From positions 8,860,501 to 8,924,500 of the forward strand of contig NZ_CP030047.1 of the NCBI RefSeq assembly GCF_015291625.1: a stretch of 64,000 nucleotides of DNA. The letters are read 5' to 3'. The position numbers were made by a program, and so were the translations under genes. Under the pieces are notes generated by a model. That model was given only the letters and a program-made list of their open reading frames with translations, was not told the DNA's origin and did no database searches. Each line of letters opens with the position of its first letter. Position 1 is the first letter of the stretch. Of this stretch, positions 26,091 to 34,379 are shown piece by piece. The stretch comes from Bradyrhizobium sp. CCBAU 53421 (GTDB taxonomy: Bacteria > Pseudomonadota > Alphaproteobacteria > Rhizobiales > Xanthobacteraceae).

Positions 26091-27115
26091 AGCGCGATCC
26101 ATTTGCGGCGCGACGGGCCGAACAGCGCGTGCATGGTCTTGGCCGTCAGCAGGATGGTGAAGTTGGTCACCAGCTTCTGCTCGGGGCCGACGGCACGCAG
26201 ATTGAGCTCGCGGCAGCGCGAGATCATGTCGTCGAGCACGGCATCGAGCGTCAACTGGTTCTCGCCGGTCCACCGCGCGACCAGCTGCCTGACCTGGGCA
26301 CGGTGCCGCCTGATGAAGGACGCGGCCGGCGGATGCCGGTGATGCCGCGGATCGGCGGAGAACAGCTTGGACAGATCGCGGTCGTAGGTCTTCGGCGGCG
26401 TGAAGGCGTAGAACGCCTGCTTCTTCCTGTAGTGCTCGCCGAGCGTCTGCTTGAGCGTATGCAGCGGATCGACCCGCTCGCGCGTCGCGAGTTGCGGCCG
26501 CTCGCCGGCAATCTCGCCCATCAGCTCGTCGACATATTCGAGCTTCTTCAGCGCGGGCCAGCCGGCATAGCGCGTCCGCCAGTTCGAGCGCGGCCGCAGC
26601 CACACCGCGAAGGTCTCGGCGAAATCCTCGTCCGGATGGCTTTGCGCGTACCACAGCCTGAGATGCTGGACATAATTGCGACTGGCCGGATTGGGCCGGT
26701 AGTAGCGCGGGTAGTGTTGCGATGACGGGCCGAACAGCTGCTGCCAGCGCCGGCGGCGTTGCAGCTGGTAGCCGTGCTGCACGGCGTGGCCCGCCTCGTG
26801 ACGGAGAATGGCCATGCACTCGGACCACGAGGCGCCCTCGACGTCGAGCATCATCTTCTTCTCGAGCTTCATCAGGCGGGGATGGGCGAGATAGAAGGGA
26901 ATGGCGATGCCGGGCACATCGGCCGGACTGAACCATTCGCTCGAGATCCAGGTGTGCGGCCGCAGCCGGATGCCGCGCTCTTCGAGCTCTTCGTAGAGCG
27001 TGCGGACACAATCCGCGAGCCAGGTCCCTTCGACCGCAACCCTCAGACTGCTGAGGCGTTGCTCGAGCAACTGCGCATCCGTGAGCTTCTCCCAGGCATA
27101 TTTGCGACGCGGCAT
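26087..27115 (-). CDS. Putative zinc-binding metallopeptidase
   Basis: The 342-residue protein has a zinc site of the gluzincin type: RHEAGHAVQHGY (His-Glu-x-x-His, about residues 112-123) with a downstream DEDFAETFAVWL that can supply the third ligand. There is no signal peptide, so a cytoplasmic location is likely. The start MPRRKYAWEKL was chosen because GGAAG lies just upstream; an upstream in-frame ATG at 27160 is possible. Its stop overlaps the ATP-grasp ligase start, so the pair is translationally coupled. The substrate is unknown. Confidence 0.8.
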   Translation of the reverse strand: MPRRKYAWEKLTDAQLLEQRLSSLRVAVEGTWLADCVRTLYEELEERGIRLRPHTWISSEWFSPADVPGIAIPFYLAHPRLMKLEKKMMLDVEGASWSECMAILRHEAGHAVQHGYQLQRRRRWQQLFGPSSQHYPRYYRPNPASRNYVQHLRLWYAQSHPDEDFAETFAVWLRPRSNWRTRYAGWPALKKLEYVDELMGEIAGERPQLATRERVDPLHTLKQTLGEHYRKKQAFYAFTPPKTYDRDLSKLFSADPRHHRHPPAASFIRRHRAQVRQLVARWTGENQLTLDAVLDDMISRCRELNLRAVGPEQKLVTNFTILLTAKTMHALFGPSRRKWIAL

Positions 27116-27361
27116 AGGCTTCCAAAAATCAAAAACAAACCGGAATCGGGATGGTGTCATAGGTTGCCGCCGGCAACAACCGCCGGGCCTTTGCGGCAGG
27201 CCCTGGTCCGCACCGCTTGGCGCCAACCCCGCCCCGTGCGCCCGCCATGGGTCGGCAGGACGCCGAGCGCCCGGACCATGGGTCGAGGTCGCCGACGGGG
27301 GCCTTCGCACTTTCTGCTATGATCGGCCGTTTTTCAGGCAAGGCGATTTGAGGGGGCGAGA

Positions 27362-27799
27362 ATGGTTGATCGGCGGCGGCTGCTGTTTCACGGCATGGCC
27401 TTGTTCCTGATCGGGCTGTTGACCGGCCTGCTGGAGCAGCACTTCAGCAATGTGCGGATGGCGCTCGCGGCGCATCTCGAAGGCGTGATGAACGGCACGT
27501 TCCTGCTCGCGGCCGGCGCGATCTGGAGCGAGGTCAGGCTGCCGCCCCGCGCGAGCGTCGCAGCCTACTGGGCGCTGCTGTGCGGGACCTACGGCAACTG
27601 GGCCGTGACGACGCTCGCCGCCATTCTTGGAACCGGGGCACTTTCTCCGGTGACGGCAGCCGGGCTTAACGCCGCGGCGTGGCAGGAAACGTTGGTGACC
27701 GCCGCGTTCGTCTCGGTCGGCCTTGCGATCATCGCAGCATCGATCCTGCTGCTGTGGGGACTGCGCGGCAAGGCTGCGCCGGTTGCGCCTAAGGCTTGA
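27362..27799 (+). CDS. Hydroxylaminobenzene mutase-like small membrane protein
   Basis: The 145-residue protein has four membrane helices. NVRMALAAHLEGVMNGTFLL (about residues 30-49) followed by AAGAIWSEVRLP resembles the HabA/HabB hydroxylaminobenzene mutase and styrene-oxide isomerase group, where a His-x-x-Gly-x-x-Asn-Gly pattern is conserved. If active it would rearrange an aromatic hydroxylamine or epoxide. The similarity is judged by eye and homologues are widespread with unknown function. GAGGGGGCG precedes the ATG. It converges with the ECF42-type sigma gene. Confidence 0.7.
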   Translation: MVDRRRLLFHGMALFLIGLLTGLLEQHFSNVRMALAAHLEGVMNGTFLLAAGAIWSEVRLPPRASVAAYWALLCGTYGNWAVTTLAAILGTGALSPVTAAGLNAAAWQETLVTAAFVSVGLAIIAASILLLWGLRGKAAPVAPKA

Positions 27800-27852
27800 G
27801 CCAGCGCTGCACGGCAGCCGCGGTGTCGGCCGGGTTGGTGTCGAAGCGCTGT

Positions 27853-29136
27853 TCAGCAACCATCGTGATTCTGTGCGGCGCGCGCCGCGACCGCGGCGCG
27901 CCGCTTGAGGAACTCACGCTCGCGCGCATTGCCGGCCAGTGCGGCGGCAGCCTCGAACGCGGCACGCGCCTCCGCGAAGCGGCTCAGCCGATGCAAGAGA
28001 TCGCCACGCACGCTCGGCAGCAGGTGATAGGCTTTCAGCGCCGGCTCGTCGGCGAGGCCGTCGACGATTGCGAGCGCCGCCAGCGGCCCTTCGGCCATCC
28101 CGATCGCGACCGCGCGGTTGAGCGCGATGACAGGCGAATCCAGCAGCGCGGCGAGATCGCCGTACAGCGCGGCGATGCGGCGCCAGTCGGTCGCGTCCGG
28201 CGTGTCGGCCTCGGCATGGCAGGCGGCGATCGCGGCCTGCAGCACATAGAAGCCGCCGGCGCCGCCGAGCTCGCGGGCGCGGGCCAGCGCGAGCTGGCCG
28301 CGGCGGATCTGCAGGCGATCCCACAGCGCGCGGTTCTGGTCCATCAGCAGGATCGGCTCGCCGGCCGCATCGGTGCGCGCCGCCATCCGCGATGCGTTGA
28401 ACTCCATCAGCGCCAGCAGGCCGTGCGCCTCCGGCTCCGATGGTGCGATCGAGGTCAGCACACGGCCGATGCGCAGCGCCTCGTTGCAGAGCTGCGGCCG
28501 CAGCCATTCGTCGCCGCTCGCCGCAGTATAGCCCTCGTTGAAGATCAGATAGGCGACCTCGAGCACGGAGGCGAGCCGCTCGGACAAATCCTCGCCGCGC
28601 GGCGTCTCGTAGACAAGGCCGGATTCCGACAGCGTGCGCTTGGCGCGCACGATGCGCTGGGCGATGGTCGCCTCCGCCTGCAGGAAGGCGCGCGCGATCT
28701 CCTCGGTGGTGAGGCCGCAGATCATGCGAAGCGCCAGCGCGGCGCGGGCCTCGCGCGACAGCAGCGGATGGCAGGCGGTGAAGATCAGCCGCAGCAATTC
28801 GTCGCCGATATCGTCGTCGAGCGCGGAATCGAAATCGGGCATGGTCTCCTGCTCCCGCACCAGATCATGCGCCAGCATGCCGTGCTTCTCGGCCAGCATG
28901 CGGCTCCGCCTGATATGATCGAGCGCGCGCCGCTTGGCGGTCGCCATTAGCCAGGCGCCCGGTTTCTCCGGCACGCCGCTGAGCGGCCAGTGCTCGAGCG
29001 CCGCGATCAGCGCCTCCTGGGTCAGATCCTCGGCGAGCGGCACGTCGCGCAGCATCCGCGACAGACTGGTGATCAGCCGTGGCTGCTCGATGCGCCACAC
29101 CGCAAGGATCGTCGCCTGGATGTCGGCGGCCGTCAT
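27853..29136 (-). CDS. ECF42-type sigma factor with C-terminal helical-repeat domain
   Basis: The 427-residue protein has sigma region 2 (IEQPRLITSLSRMLRDVPLA through DLTQEALIAALEHW, about 16-50) and region 4 (GLTTEEIARAFLQAEATIAQ, about 140-160). A ~230-residue C-terminal TPR-like domain (DUF6596 type) follows. This architecture is the ECF42 group, whose members have no anti-sigma factor and instead sit next to a YCII/DGPF-family gene. That partner is encoded immediately upstream at 29224. GTG/ATG alternatives do not change the picture. Target genes are usually the neighbouring YCII genes. Confidence 0.92.
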   Translation of the reverse strand: MTAADIQATILAVWRIEQPRLITSLSRMLRDVPLAEDLTQEALIAALEHWPLSGVPEKPGAWLMATAKRRALDHIRRSRMLAEKHGMLAHDLVREQETMPDFDSALDDDIGDELLRLIFTACHPLLSREARAALALRMICGLTTEEIARAFLQAEATIAQRIVRAKRTLSESGLVYETPRGEDLSERLASVLEVAYLIFNEGYTAASGDEWLRPQLCNEALRIGRVLTSIAPSEPEAHGLLALMEFNASRMAARTDAAGEPILLMDQNRALWDRLQIRRGQLALARARELGGAGGFYVLQAAIAACHAEADTPDATDWRRIAALYGDLAALLDSPVIALNRAVAIGMAEGPLAALAIVDGLADEPALKAYHLLPSVRGDLLHRLSRFAEARAAFEAAAALAGNAREREFLKRRAAVAARAAQNHDGC

Positions 29137-29223
29137 TGCCGCCGACCTGGATTGCCGCCCGGACGCGCCCTGTTCACGCGAACCGGAGACCGCCTCGCGT
29201 GAACGCGCCCTGTCCGCTGCGCA

Positions 29224-29619
29224 TCAAGCGATGGCGGACACGTCGACCTGGCAGGCGCCGTCGACGCCCGGGGAGGCAAAGGGGCGCACCTCGCAGGTGC
29301 CGTCCCAACCCGGCATATGCTCCTTGTGCAGCTGCATGAACTCGACCGCGGCCGCGACCGCCTCTTCCTTGTTGCGGAGCTCGAAGATCGCGTAGCCGCC
29401 GATCATCTCCTTGGTCTCGACGAACGGCCCGTCGATGACGTTGAGCTTGCCGTCGGTGATGCGGACCTGGGCCCCCATCGCGACCGGCAACAGCCCGCCG
29501 GTGTCGATCATGCGGCCGGCCTTGATCTCCCGCTCGGCGAGCTTGCCCATCGCCTCCATCAGGGCCGGCGTCGGCGGGCGCGGGGGCTGGGTGGAGGTGA
29601 CGATATACATGAACCGCAT
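29224..29619 (-). CDS. YCII-related (DGPF-type) domain protein
   Basis: The 131-residue protein begins MRFMYIVTSTQPPRPPTPAL and contains NVIDGPFVETKEMIGGYAIF (about residues 59-78), the Asp-Gly-Pro-Phe signature of YCII-like proteins linked to ECF42 sigma factors, then a C-terminal extension with HKEHMPGWDGTCEVRPF. Biochemical function is unknown; these proteins are thought to be the sigma factor's partner or target. AGGAG lies seven bases before the ATG. The sigma gene follows 87 bases downstream on the same strand. Confidence 0.88.
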   Translation of the reverse strand: MRFMYIVTSTQPPRPPTPALMEAMGKLAEREIKAGRMIDTGGLLPVAMGAQVRITDGKLNVIDGPFVETKEMIGGYAIFELRNKEEAVAAAVEFMQLHKEHMPGWDGTCEVRPFASPGVDGACQVDVSAIA

Positions 29620-29758
29620 CGGAAAACTCCTGTTGGGCGAGAAGCGACGATAATCGCCGCAAACCGGCTCGCTATAGGGGACGACGATCCGAGGCATGCC
29701 GGATCGACAAGGAAAAGGGAAATATTTTGGGGGCGAAAGACAACATCTGGGCCAAGGC

Positions 29759-29890
29759 CCCTTCTCCTTCCCCCTGAAAGGGGGAAGGTCGGGATGGGGG
29801 TCGGCCGCAGGCAAAGCTGCAAGCGGAGAGAGCAGATCCCCACCCGCTTTGCGCTACAAGCAAAGCGACCTCCCCTTTCAAGGGGAGGTT
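29759..29890. repeat. Intergenic hairpin repeat (CCTTCTCCTTCCCCCTGAAA type)
   Basis: CCTTCCCCCTGAAAGGGGGAAGG is a tight hairpin at the left end. CCTCCCCTTTCAAGGGGAGG forms another at the right end, enclosing a segment with GCAAAG/CTTTGC pairs. A related architecture occurs at 51307-51435. It lies between codirectional genes. Confidence 0.72.
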
Positions 29891-29907
29891 CAGATGCGCG
29901 TTGTCCC

Positions 29908-30603
29908 CTACTGCTCCCGCAGCATGATCAGCGGGTCGGCGCTGTCGGGGACGCGGCGCCACTGGGCGTTGTCGTCGGCCTCGAACTGCCAGGTCTCGCC
30001 CTTGGGCGACATCAGGATCATCTGGCCGTGATCCAGCCGCCACAGCGTCGGGTTGAACGCCGCGATCGCGGGGTCGCACTTGCCCTTCAGGAACACCTGG
30101 AAATTGTCGTTGCCGGCCTCGGTATTGGTCAGCACCAGTGCGCAGATCGCCTGGCCGTTGCCGCGCACCATCGACCAGTCGCCGATCATCTGGTCCATCG
30201 ACTTGGCGAGCGAGCGGGCGGCTGCGAGATTTTGCAGGATGTAGACGCCCTCGTTGGTGCGCATGCCCTCGAAGATGCCGGTCTCGACCTCGGTGAAATC
30301 GATCACCGCCTCGCCTGCCGCGTTGTGCAACCGCACGATGTCGCCGAGGCCCTTGATGCTCCAGCCGGTGATGTCCTTGGTGAAGGGCAGCGCGGCGGCG
30401 CAGGCCGGCTCGAGCTCGAGCTTGAAGCCTTGCGGCGTCGCATCGCTCTTCAGCGTCACGACGCAGGTCTTGCTGCGCTCGGTAGTGGCGAGTTCCCACT
30501 GCCCGATCATGTCCTTCTTCAACGTCGAGACGTCCTGCGCGGCTGCCGGACCGCACGCGGCCAGCAACAGACACAGCACGACGTTGAAGCGGGACAGGAT
30601 CAT
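29908..30603 (-). CDS. Exported AprI/Inh-type protease inhibitor, two domains
   Basis: The 231-residue protein has a lipoprotein-like signal (VVLCLLLAACGPAAAQ; lipobox LAAC). Two similar beta-barrel-like repeats follow, starting GQWELATTERSKTCVVTLKS (about 35) and GDWSMVRGNGQAICALVLTN (about 142). Each has paired cysteines and a conserved Trp near its end, as in the Inh family that blocks secreted metalloproteases. No such protease gene is nearby. Its start overlaps the stop of the dehydrogenase gene (TGATG), making it the last cistron of the ABC-transporter operon. Confidence 0.78.
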   Translation of the reverse strand: MILSRFNVVLCLLLAACGPAAAQDVSTLKKDMIGQWELATTERSKTCVVTLKSDATPQGFKLELEPACAAALPFTKDITGWSIKGLGDIVRLHNAAGEAVIDFTEVETGIFEGMRTNEGVYILQNLAAARSLAKSMDQMIGDWSMVRGNGQAICALVLTNTEAGNDNFQVFLKGKCDPAIAAFNPTLWRLDHGQMILMSPKGETWQFEADDNAQWRRVPDSADPLIMLREQ

Positions 30604-31586
30604 CAGCGGCCCTTCACCGGGGTTTCGGCAACCGGCGTCAGCGGCGGCTTGCCGGCGAACCAGTTCGTGATGTTGTCGACCACAAGCTGGTCCATCGCAT
30701 TACGCGTCACCACCGAGGCCGAACCGATATGCGGCAGCAGCACGACGTTCTGCATCGCCTTCAACTCGTCCGGCACGTTCGGCTCGGCCGCGAACACGTC
30801 GAGACCGGCGGCGAGGATGGTGCCGGATTTCAGCGCCGCGACCAGCGCCGGCTCGTCGACCACCGAGCCGCGCGCGACGTTGATCAGCACGCCGCGCGGG
30901 CCGAGCGCCTTCAGCACGTCGGCATTGATCATCTTCGCCGTCGAGGCGCCGCCCGGCACGATGACGATCAAGGTATCGACCGCCTTCGCCATCTCGATCA
31001 GATCGGGATAGTGCTTGTAGGAGACGTCCTTGGACGGATTGCGCGAATGATAGGACACCGGCACGCGCGAGGCCTCCAGCCGCCGCCCGATCGCCTGGCC
31101 GATCCGGCCCATGCCGACGATGCCGATCTTGCGATCGCGCAGCGAGCCGACGCTGAGCGGATAATTCTGGGTCTGCCACAGGCCGGAGCGCACATAGCGG
31201 TCCGCCTTGACGAACTCGCGCAGCGTCGCGATCAACAGCCCCATCGCGACGTCGGCGACCTCCTCGGTCAGCACGTCAGGCGTGTTGGTGACCACGATAT
31301 TGTGATCCCGCGCATAGGCGGAATCGACGTGATCGTAGCCGACGCCGAAGCTGCCGACGATCTCGAGCTTCGGAAACATCGCCATCGCGGTCTTGTCGGT
31401 CGCCATCGTGTGATAGGTGACGGCGATGCCGCGGATCTTGGCCATCGTGTCGGGCGTCAGGCGCTCGAGGTCGCCGCGGCTCTCGGCCCGGTGCAGCACG
31501 TATTGATCGGAAAAGCCGTTTTCGAGGATGGGCCGGATCGGCCCATAGATCAGGAGATCGATCTTTTCGGAAGAAATCGGGGCCAT
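30603..31586 (-). CDS. D-isomer-specific 2-hydroxyacid dehydrogenase
   Basis: The 327-residue NAD(P)-dependent enzyme interconverts 2-hydroxy and 2-oxo acids (glyoxylate/hydroxypyruvate reductase-like). The Rossmann motif IGIVGMGRIGQAIGRRLEAS (about 148-167), the catalytic Arg in LINVARGSVVDE, the Glu in FAAEPNVPDEL and the His in VLLPHIGSAS are all present. The ATG at 31586 overlaps the permease stop (TGATG), and its own stop overlaps the inhibitor gene, so it belongs to a five-gene coupled operon. Its substrate may relate to the imported compound. Confidence 0.9.
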   Translation of the reverse strand: MAPISSEKIDLLIYGPIRPILENGFSDQYVLHRAESRGDLERLTPDTMAKIRGIAVTYHTMATDKTAMAMFPKLEIVGSFGVGYDHVDSAYARDHNIVVTNTPDVLTEEVADVAMGLLIATLREFVKADRYVRSGLWQTQNYPLSVGSLRDRKIGIVGMGRIGQAIGRRLEASRVPVSYHSRNPSKDVSYKHYPDLIEMAKAVDTLIVIVPGGASTAKMINADVLKALGPRGVLINVARGSVVDEPALVAALKSGTILAAGLDVFAAEPNVPDELKAMQNVVLLPHIGSASVVTRNAMDQLVVDNITNWFAGKPPLTPVAETPVKGR

Positions 31587-32374
31587 CAACTGTCCTTTCC
31601 TAACGCGCTTTCATGCCAACGCCGCAACAGAAGGTGCGAAACTAGCGCCAGCACCCCATAGATGACAATCCCGGCCAGCGATAGCAGCAGAAGTGCTGCA
31701 AACATGCGGGGAATATTCAGCCGGTAGCCTGATTCAGCGATCCGGAAGGCAAGGCCCGAGCCGGCGCCGGCGCTGCCCGCCGCGATCTCCGCGACCACGG
31801 CGCCGATCAGCGACAGCCCGCCGGCAATGCGCAGGCCGCCGAGGATATAGGGCAGCGCTGCGGGCAGCTTCAGGAACAGCAGCGTCTGCAGCTTGGATGC
31901 GCCATAAAGTTGAAACAATCCGGCGAGGTTGCGATCGACCGAGCTGAGGCCGAGCGTGGTGTTCGACAGCACTGGAAAGAACGCCACGATCCAGGCGCAG
32001 ACGATCACGGCGGTCTGCTGTTGCAGATAGATCAGCAGCAGCGGCGCAATCGCGATCACGGGTGTGACCTGCAGCACCACGGCATAGGGGAACAGCGAAT
32101 ATTCCAGCCATTTCGACTGGTTGAACAGCAGCGCCAGCACGACGCCGCCGACCGCGGCGGCGATGAAGCCTTCGAGCGTGGTCAAGAGCGTGACGCCGAG
32201 CGATTGCGACAGCACCGGCCAGTCCGCAACCAGCGTCTTCAGCACCAGGAGCGGGCTCGGCAGCACATAGGGCTGGATGCCATAGGCGCGAACGATGGCT
32301 TCCCAGAGCACGAGGCCCGCGGCAAGCACCACGACCGGAAGCAGGAAACGAACGAGGTCCTGCGGAGACTTCAT
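31586..32374 (-). CDS. ABC transporter permease (SsuC/TauC/ThiX type)
   Basis: The 262-residue inner-membrane permease has about six helices. The cytoplasmic coupling motif (LYGASKLQTLLFLKLPAALP, about residues 150-169) contacts the ATPase. It belongs to the nitrate/sulfonate/taurine/HMP-type importers. The ATG at 32374 overlaps the ATPase stop (ATGA). It acts with the ATPase at 32371 and the binding protein at 33191. The transported compound is not identified by sequence. Confidence 0.9.
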   Translation of the reverse strand: MKSPQDLVRFLLPVVVLAAGLVLWEAIVRAYGIQPYVLPSPLLVLKTLVADWPVLSQSLGVTLLTTLEGFIAAAVGGVVLALLFNQSKWLEYSLFPYAVVLQVTPVIAIAPLLLIYLQQQTAVIVCAWIVAFFPVLSNTTLGLSSVDRNLAGLFQLYGASKLQTLLFLKLPAALPYILGGLRIAGGLSLIGAVVAEIAAGSAGAGSGLAFRIAESGYRLNIPRMFAALLLLSLAGIVIYGVLALVSHLLLRRWHESALGKDS

Positions 32375-33174
32375 GCGCCCGCCTGCCCTGCATAGGACGG
32401 CGCCAGCGCGCCCGAGACCTCGCGGCAGAACGCGGCGTACTCGGCCGAGGTGCGGAACTCCTCGCCGCGCGGCTCGGGCGAGGCGATGCGAAACTCGGCG
32501 CCGATCCGTCCCGGCCGCGCCGTCATCACGATCACGCGCTGCGAGAGATAAACCGACTCGAACACCGAGTGCGTCACGAAGATGACGGTCTTGTGCAGAT
32601 TGCGCCACAGCGACAGCAGGTCGTTGTTGAGACGAAAGCGCGTGATCTCGTCGAGCGCGGCAAACGGCTCGTCCATCAAGAGGATATCGGGATCGGTGAC
32701 CAGCGCGCGCGCCAGCGACACCCGCATCTTCATGCCGCCGGACAATTCGCGTGGATAGGCGGTCGCGAACTCGGCCAGCCCGACTTGATCGAGCGCCGCA
32801 TCGATGCGCGCATCGGCGTCCGACGCCGGCGCGCGGGCGAGCTTCAGCGGCAGGCGGACATTGTCACGCACCGTCGCCCACGGCATCAGGGTCGGCTCCT
32901 GGAACACGAAGCCGATCGGATGGCTGCCGCGCCGCCCGGCGCCGTGCTGCGCGAGCTCGACCGTGCCGTTGCTCGGCGTGGCGAGGCCGGCAATGAGGCG
33001 CAGCGCGGTGGATTTGCCGCAGCCGGAAGGGCCGAGCAGCGAGACGAACTCGCCGCGCCTGACGTCGAGGTCGAGCGGCCCGAGCGCCGTCACGCCGCTG
33101 TCATAGGTCTTGCTGACGCCGCGCAGACGCACGGCCGATCCGGCATCAGGTCCAGACAACGCAGACTCCGCCAT
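32371..33174 (-). CDS. ABC transporter ATP-binding protein (SsuB/TauB type)
   Basis: The 267-residue ATPase has Walker A (LLGPSGCGKSTALRLIAGLA, about 46-65), the signature LSGGMKMRVSLARAL (about 146-160), Walker B ILLMDEPFAALDE (about 167-179) and the switch His in VIFVTHSVFES. It powers the importer encoded with the permease and binding protein. The ATG at 33174 lies 16 bases after the binding-protein stop. Longer upstream readings overlap that gene and are not family-like. Confidence 0.93.
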   Translation of the reverse strand: MAESALSGPDAGSAVRLRGVSKTYDSGVTALGPLDLDVRRGEFVSLLGPSGCGKSTALRLIAGLATPSNGTVELAQHGAGRRGSHPIGFVFQEPTLMPWATVRDNVRLPLKLARAPASDADARIDAALDQVGLAEFATAYPRELSGGMKMRVSLARALVTDPDILLMDEPFAALDEITRFRLNNDLLSLWRNLHKTVIFVTHSVFESVYLSQRVIVMTARPGRIGAEFRIASPEPRGEEFRTSAEYAAFCREVSGALAPSYAGQAGA

Positions 33175-33190
33175 CGCGCGTCGGCACCCG

Positions 33191-34234
33191 TCAGTTCTTC
33201 GGCCGGAGCTCGGCGCCGACTGCCTTGTTGACGAAGCGCAGCGTGTAGCCCTGGCGATAGTCGATGGTGCTCTTGACCACCCCGGCACGCACCATCTTGT
33301 CGAAGAAGCTCGCCATCCGCTCATCGGTCATGGCACCGATGCCGTTCTTGATGGAATCGCCGGAATCGACGATGCCGTGCTCGCGCATCTTGGCAACGCA
33401 GTAGGCCAGCAGCTCGTCGTTCATTTCAGGATTGAGCTTCTTGATCATCGCATTGCCGGCCGAGTTGTCGCCGTAGACGTAAGTGTACCAGCCGACGATG
33501 GAGGCATCGACGAAGCGTTGCACCAGGTCAGGCTTCTTGTCGACGAGGTCGCGGCGGGTCTCGATCAGGGTCGAATAGGAGTTGAAACCGTAATCGGCAA
33601 TCAGGAGAACATTCGGCTTGAAGCCGGCGGCTTTCTCCACCGCAAAGGGCTCCGAGGTGACATAGCCCTGCATCGCGGTCTGCTTGTTCACGATGAAGGG
33701 CTGCGGGTTGAAGGTGTAGGGCTTCACCTTGTTCTCGTCGAAGCCGTATTCGGACTTCAGCCACTGGAAATAGCTGGTGATGCCTTCCTTCGAGATCAAA
33801 AGCGTCAGCGGCTTCAGATCCTCGATCTTGCCGACCTTGACCTCGGGATGGGTCAGGAAGACCTGCGGGTCCTTCTGGAACATCGCCGCGACCGCGACCA
33901 GCGGCACGTTGTTGGTGACGGCGTCGAAGGTCTGCAGCGAGTTCGCGCTCATGAAGAAGTCGAGCTTGCCCGCGATCAGCAGCATGCGGTTGTTCTCGTT
34001 GGGACCGCCGGGCACGATTGACACGTCGAGCCCGTATTTCTTGTAGGTGCCGTCGGCGAGCGCCTGGAAGAACCCGCCATGCTCGCCCTCGGCGACCCAA
34101 TTGGTGCCGAACGAGACCTTGTCCAAAGTCTTGTCCGGGCTCTGCGCCCGTGCCGGGAGCAGGCTTACGGAAACGCCGAGGGTGGCGGCCAGAATGGCTG
34201 TGGTTAACGCTCGCGGCAAAAAGGCCGGGATCAT
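33191..34234 (-). CDS. ABC transporter substrate-binding protein (NMT1/THI5-like)
   Basis: The 347-residue periplasmic protein has a signal peptide (LPRALTTAILAATLGVSVSL...ARA) and an NMT1/THI5-like solute-binding fold. VSFGTNWVAEGEHGGFFQAL (about residues 39-58) is the usual start of the domain, and KYGLDVSIVPGG follows. Homologues carry pyrimidine precursors, sulfonates or other N/S-containing compounds. It is the first cistron of the operon and is transcribed away from the creatininase-family gene 145 bases away. GGAGTCC lies just before the ATG. Confidence 0.88.
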   Translation of the reverse strand: MIPAFLPRALTTAILAATLGVSVSLLPARAQSPDKTLDKVSFGTNWVAEGEHGGFFQALADGTYKKYGLDVSIVPGGPNENNRMLLIAGKLDFFMSANSLQTFDAVTNNVPLVAVAAMFQKDPQVFLTHPEVKVGKIEDLKPLTLLISKEGITSYFQWLKSEYGFDENKVKPYTFNPQPFIVNKQTAMQGYVTSEPFAVEKAAGFKPNVLLIADYGFNSYSTLIETRRDLVDKKPDLVQRFVDASIVGWYTYVYGDNSAGNAMIKKLNPEMNDELLAYCVAKMREHGIVDSGDSIKNGIGAMTDERMASFFDKMVRAGVVKSTIDYRQGYTLRFVNKAVGAELRPKN

Positions 34235-34379
34235 GGTTGGACTCCGTCGATCATTATGGCCCATGATGGAAGGCGGGATGACGTGGACCGCGCCCGGAGA
34301 CGCGAACGCCCCACTGATGTTAGACAAACTAGCCTGCAAATCCACCCCATGAAACGCTTGTATTGAAACGACCGGCTCG

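Noticed and set aside
25056..27125. One 689-residue frame covering the ATP-grasp gene and most of the metallopeptidase gene
   Set aside because: The upstream part is the wrong frame for the clear metallopeptidase. The ATP-grasp gene starts at 26090 within the ATGA overlap.
27790..27864. Minus-strand 24-residue frame MVAEQRFDTNPADTAAAVQR... resembling a hydrolase C-terminus
   Set aside because: It is very short, overlaps the sigma-factor end and the convergent gene's stop, and has no supporting ribosome-binding site.
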